A DNA stretch of 64,000 bases from an uncultured Rubripirellula sp. (lineage in GTDB: Bacteria > Planctomycetota > Planctomycetia > Pirellulales > Pirellulaceae): NCBI GenBank assembly GCA_938045805.1, contig CALIBL010000021.1, positions 94,553 through 158,552 of the forward strand, read 5' to 3'. Under the pieces are notes generated by a model. It worked only from the letters and a program-made list of their open reading frames with translations. It ran no database searches and was not told the origin of the DNA. The position numbers and the translations under genes are program-made. Of the stretch, positions 61,481-64,000 are shown in pieces (position 1 is the stretch's first letter; every line of letters begins with the position of its first letter).

Positions 61481-64000
61481 ATGGATTTGATGTCCGAGGA
61501 ATCGATCGGAGCCTTGGGGTTACTGGTCGCCGAGGCAGCAGAGCGTCTCGTTGATTCTCACAATGAAAGCCTCGATAAGAGGGCCGCGATGTTGATCGTG
61601 GAGTCGCCGACCTTTAGCAGCGAATCAGGCACTTTGCAGTTTGGATTCAAGGTTAAGGGTAATCGTCAGTCCGTGCTGGATGTTCACTTAGAGGTTTCCT
61701 CCGACACCACCGGCGATGATGACGCCCAATTCCATCCACTCAATGTTTCTCTAGAGGCAGTACCCCATTGTGGTTGTGAGCAATTCAAGGAGGGTGGGGA
61801 TCGTTGTGCGCACTCTCTCGCTGTTTCATGGTGGCTTCAAGAGCAGTTGAGTCGCCGTTCCATCAACGATGTATTTGAGTTTTTTGGTGAGCTCGAGGTG
61901 GATTCCGTTGCGGCAGGGCGTGATCTTGTTAATCAGGTACTTGGATTGGTCAGTGGAAAGGGATCGTCCGCTTGCGAACCTGATGGCACTCGATTGCAGT
62001 GGCGGGTTGGGTTGTCTTCTTCCCGTTACTACTGCCCTATATCGATTACTGGTTATGAGCAGCGACCCAAGAAAAATGGCAAAGGCTGGACGAAAGGAAA
62101 AGAAGTTCGCAGCTTTGATCTCCTTAGGCGTGATTTTTCCTCAAGACCTGTGGATGGACGCATTGCTGCACTTGTGGCGAATCCAAGCTATTCCTTTAAC
62201 GAAGACCATTTTGCAGAATTTCAGGCATTGTCACTGCTCGCTGGCCACCCCAATGTTGCCTGGGATGACGTCAACGTGCGACCTTGTCAAGTTTTTTCAG
62301 CGGAGCTGGTTTTGACGCTCTGTCCTACCGTGCGTGAGGACGAGGATCAAGACGAAGAGGCGGATGCATTGATTCAGGAACGCAATGCATATTACCGACC
62401 CGAACTGCAGGTCAATGGTATTCGTGTCGACTTGGATCGAAACAACGTTGTCTTTGGGTATGCGAGTCCTGTCGAGCCAATCGTGGTGGTTGCAGATGAA
62501 AAGGACAATCGGCTGGTTGTCTGCAAGCTTCGAAATCCCAAGGCGTCAAAAGTTGTTCAACATTTGCTCGAGTCGGATCTCAAGGATGTTTTGTTTGATT
62601 CGGCTGCTGCTTCGCGATTTGCAATCGGAAGCGCCGAGATAGATCGCTTCGTTCATGTTGAGTTACCTGCTGAGTTGGCCGGTCCAATTGAGCCTGTTAA
62701 GGCGGAACTGGTGTTTGATTTGCGACCGCGTCCGGGGGCTGGCCTATTCATTGCTTTGCGGATGCATGAAGAACGTTTTCGGGATCTGATGGTTCCCGGT
62801 CGTGCGCCTGAAATCGTTACCTGTCTAACGGATCAAGGGCCGGTGCGATTGCAGAGAGATTTAGAATCGGAGCGAGTGGTTGCGGATCAGGTGATTGAAA
62901 GATTCGAACTCAATCGCTTAACGCCCGATGGATTGGATCACTGGGTTGCCACTTCTGATGAAGCTGCGTTAGAGTTGCTCGGAGCTCTCTATGGGGGCGG
63001 GGACGAGACACCTCGTATGATCTGGCCCGAGGGAGAAAGTCTGAAGGTTCGCGGAGAGATTACACCGGGAGCGTTAAAGGTTCAGATTGACGATCGCAAG
63101 GACTGGTTCGGGCTGTCGGGATCGATCAATATCGAAGGACGTGAAATTCCTCTGGCTGAATTGCTTTCCGCCGTTCGGGATCAACGATCGCTTGTCCAGG
63201 TTGGTGACCGTCAGTTTGCCAAGATTAGCGAAGCTTTTCGTAAGCGACTTCAGCAGCTCGGTGATGTGATCATTGAAGAGCGTGGTGCGATGAAAGTCGC
63301 CGATGCCGCAGTTCCAGCGGTTCAGGAGCTCATTAGTACCGATGTTCCCCTCGAGGCAACCGCACGTTGGCATGATTCCCTTAGACGATTGGAGACGTTG
63401 GCCGATTGGTGTCCCGCGCAACCCCACGAGTTAGATGCCGTTTTGCGGGATTATCAACTGGAAGGATACCAGTGGCTGTCTCGCCTGAGTTTGTGGGGGG
63501 TTGGCGGGGTCTTAGCTGACGATATGGGGTTAGGGAAAACGGTTCAGACGCTTGGGGTTTTACTCGAAAGAGCGGGTCAGGGACCTGCCCTCGTTGTTGC
63601 TCCGACCAGCGTTGGCGAGAATTGGTTACGTGAGACGGAGAGGTTCACACCAAGTTTATCTGCTTATCTTTATCGTGATGCTGATCGAAATTCACTGATT
63701 GAGAAGGCGGGGCCAGGTGATTTGGTGATTGTGAGCTATCAGCTATTGCAGCGGGATGCAAAACGCTTTGCTGCTCGAGCCTGGCATACATTGGTTCTCG
63801 ACGAAGCGCAGTTCATTAAGAACGCGCAGACCAAGACTTCACAGGCCATTCGGCAAATCGAAGCGGATTGGCGAATTGGTCTTTCCGGCACACCGCTCGA
63901 GAATCACCTGGGTGAGCTATGGAGCCTATTTCGCACTTTGAGTCCGGGGCTTCTGGGTTCCTGGGATCGCTTTCGGCAGCGATTTGCTGATCCGATTGAA
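61481..64000 (+). CDS. SWIM zinc finger plus SNF2-family helicase (cut by window edge)
   Basis: An open frame of 840 codons runs from ATG 61481 past the right end; an in-frame TAA lies six bases upstream, fixing the earliest start. A SWIM zinc finger is near residues 95-111 (HCGCEQFKEGGDRCAH, the CxC...CxH pattern). About 570 residues of spacer follow, including an acidic patch. The SNF2 motor starts near 660 with LRDYQLEGYQWL, Walker A in ADDMGLGKT near 680, VVAPTSVGENW, DEAQ near 773 and GLSGTPLENHLGELWSLF. The second RecA lobe is outside the window. The SWIM-SNF2 layout is a known bacterial Swi2/Snf2 type of uncertain role, probably remodelling protein-DNA complexes. Confidence 0.92.
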   Translation, partial: MDLMSEESIGALGLLVAEAAERLVDSHNESLDKRAAMLIVESPTFSSESGTLQFGFKVKGNRQSVLDVHLEVSSDTTGDDDAQFHPLNVSLEAVPHCGCEQFKEGGDRCAHSLAVSWWLQEQLSRRSINDVFEFFGELEVDSVAAGRDLVNQVLGLVSGKGSSACEPDGTRLQWRVGLSSSRYYCPISITGYEQRPKKNGKGWTKGKEVRSFDLLRRDFSSRPVDGRIAALVANPSYSFNEDHFAEFQALSLLAGHPNVAWDDVNVRPCQVFSAELVLTLCPTVREDEDQDEEADALIQERNAYYRPELQVNGIRVDLDRNNVVFGYASPVEPIVVVADEKDNRLVVCKLRNPKASKVVQHLLESDLKDVLFDSAAASRFAIGSAEIDRFVHVELPAELAGPIEPVKAELVFDLRPRPGAGLFIALRMHEERFRDLMVPGRAPEIVTCLTDQGPVRLQRDLESERVVADQVIERFELNRLTPDGLDHWVATSDEAALELLGALYGGGDETPRMIWPEGESLKVRGEITPGALKVQIDDRKDWFGLSGSINIEGREIPLAELLSAVRDQRSLVQVGDRQFAKISEAFRKRLQQLGDVIIEERGAMKVADAAVPAVQELISTDVPLEATARWHDSLRRLETLADWCPAQPHELDAVLRDYQLEGYQWLSRLSLWGVGGVLADDMGLGKTVQTLGVLLERAGQGPALVVAPTSVGENWLRETERFTPSLSAYLYRDADRNSLIEKAGPGDLVIVSYQLLQRDAKRFAARAWHTLVLDEAQFIKNAQTKTSQAIRQIEADWRIGLSGTPLENHLGELWSLFRTLSPGLLGSWDRFRQRFADPIE

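Overview
The window reads as a chromosomal segment of a planctomycete, most likely family Pirellulaceae (Rhodopirellula-like). This rests on lineage-typical families: a planctomycete cytochrome/DUF1549/DUF1553 protein followed by a DUF1501 protein, two DUF1080 proteins, a type I sulfatase, a paired TIGR03000 surface protein, an HTTM membrane protein with its small partner, and a Ser/Thr kinase with a transmembrane anchor. No rRNA, convincing tRNA, insertion sequence, prophage or CRISPR array was seen, so this looks like a stable chromosomal stretch, cut inside genes at both ends (ftsH on the left, a SWIM/SNF2 helicase on the right).

Layout. 1-7.4 kb: the 5' end of ftsH, a long RecQ helicase, then a probable sugar-acid or sulfated-sugar catabolic group (zinc dehydrogenase, DHDPS/KDG-type aldolase, sulfatase). 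7.7-12.7 kb: transmembrane Ser/Thr kinase, a small CxxCH protein, a DUF1080 protein and an SLBB-like lipoprotein. 13.0-15.6 kb: rpmB overlapping gatC, an exported protein of unknown function, and comB. 15.8-22.1 kb: a degenerate HATPase-like gene followed by fliF, fliG, fliH, fliI and fliJ, with start/stop overlaps from fliH to fliJ. 22.2-27.4 kb: proS, then on the minus strand ispF, cysS, ruvC and ruvA. 27.6-30.6 kb: an ABC-2 type ATPase whose expected permease is missing except for a possible 49-codon remnant, then an Uup-like ABC-F ATPase.

30.7-40.8 kb: the planctomycete secreted-degradation set (PSCyt1/DUF1549/DUF1553, Tat-exported DUF1501, an EF-hand CehA/McbA-like metallohydrolase), ilvD on the minus strand, and a second DUF1080 protein. 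40.9-48.9 kb: HAD phosphatase and BASS transporter with overlapping stop and start, Ppx/GppA with HD domain, an exported isoaspartyl methyltransferase with an extra C-terminal domain, the SSGG-rich double TIGR03000 protein, and the HTTM pair. 49.0-54.0 kb: gpmI, pgi, trpA and a small conserved-looking protein ending at a strong terminator. 54.1-64.0 kb: a glycosyltransferase-like gene, an acidic lipoprotein, thpR, a YheT-type hydrolase, a [2Fe-2S] ferredoxin, a Tat-exported SGNH hydrolase and the SWIM/SNF2 helicase.

No single locus is a clear new defence or mobile system. The most unusual items are the RecQ with its zinc cysteines displaced by about 160 residues, the exported methyltransferase fusion, the degenerate ATPase heading the flagellar genes, the divergent FliG, and two perfect inverted repeats sharing a TGAATGA half-site in separate divergent intergenic regions. 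Family assignments come from recognising motifs by eye; no searches were run.
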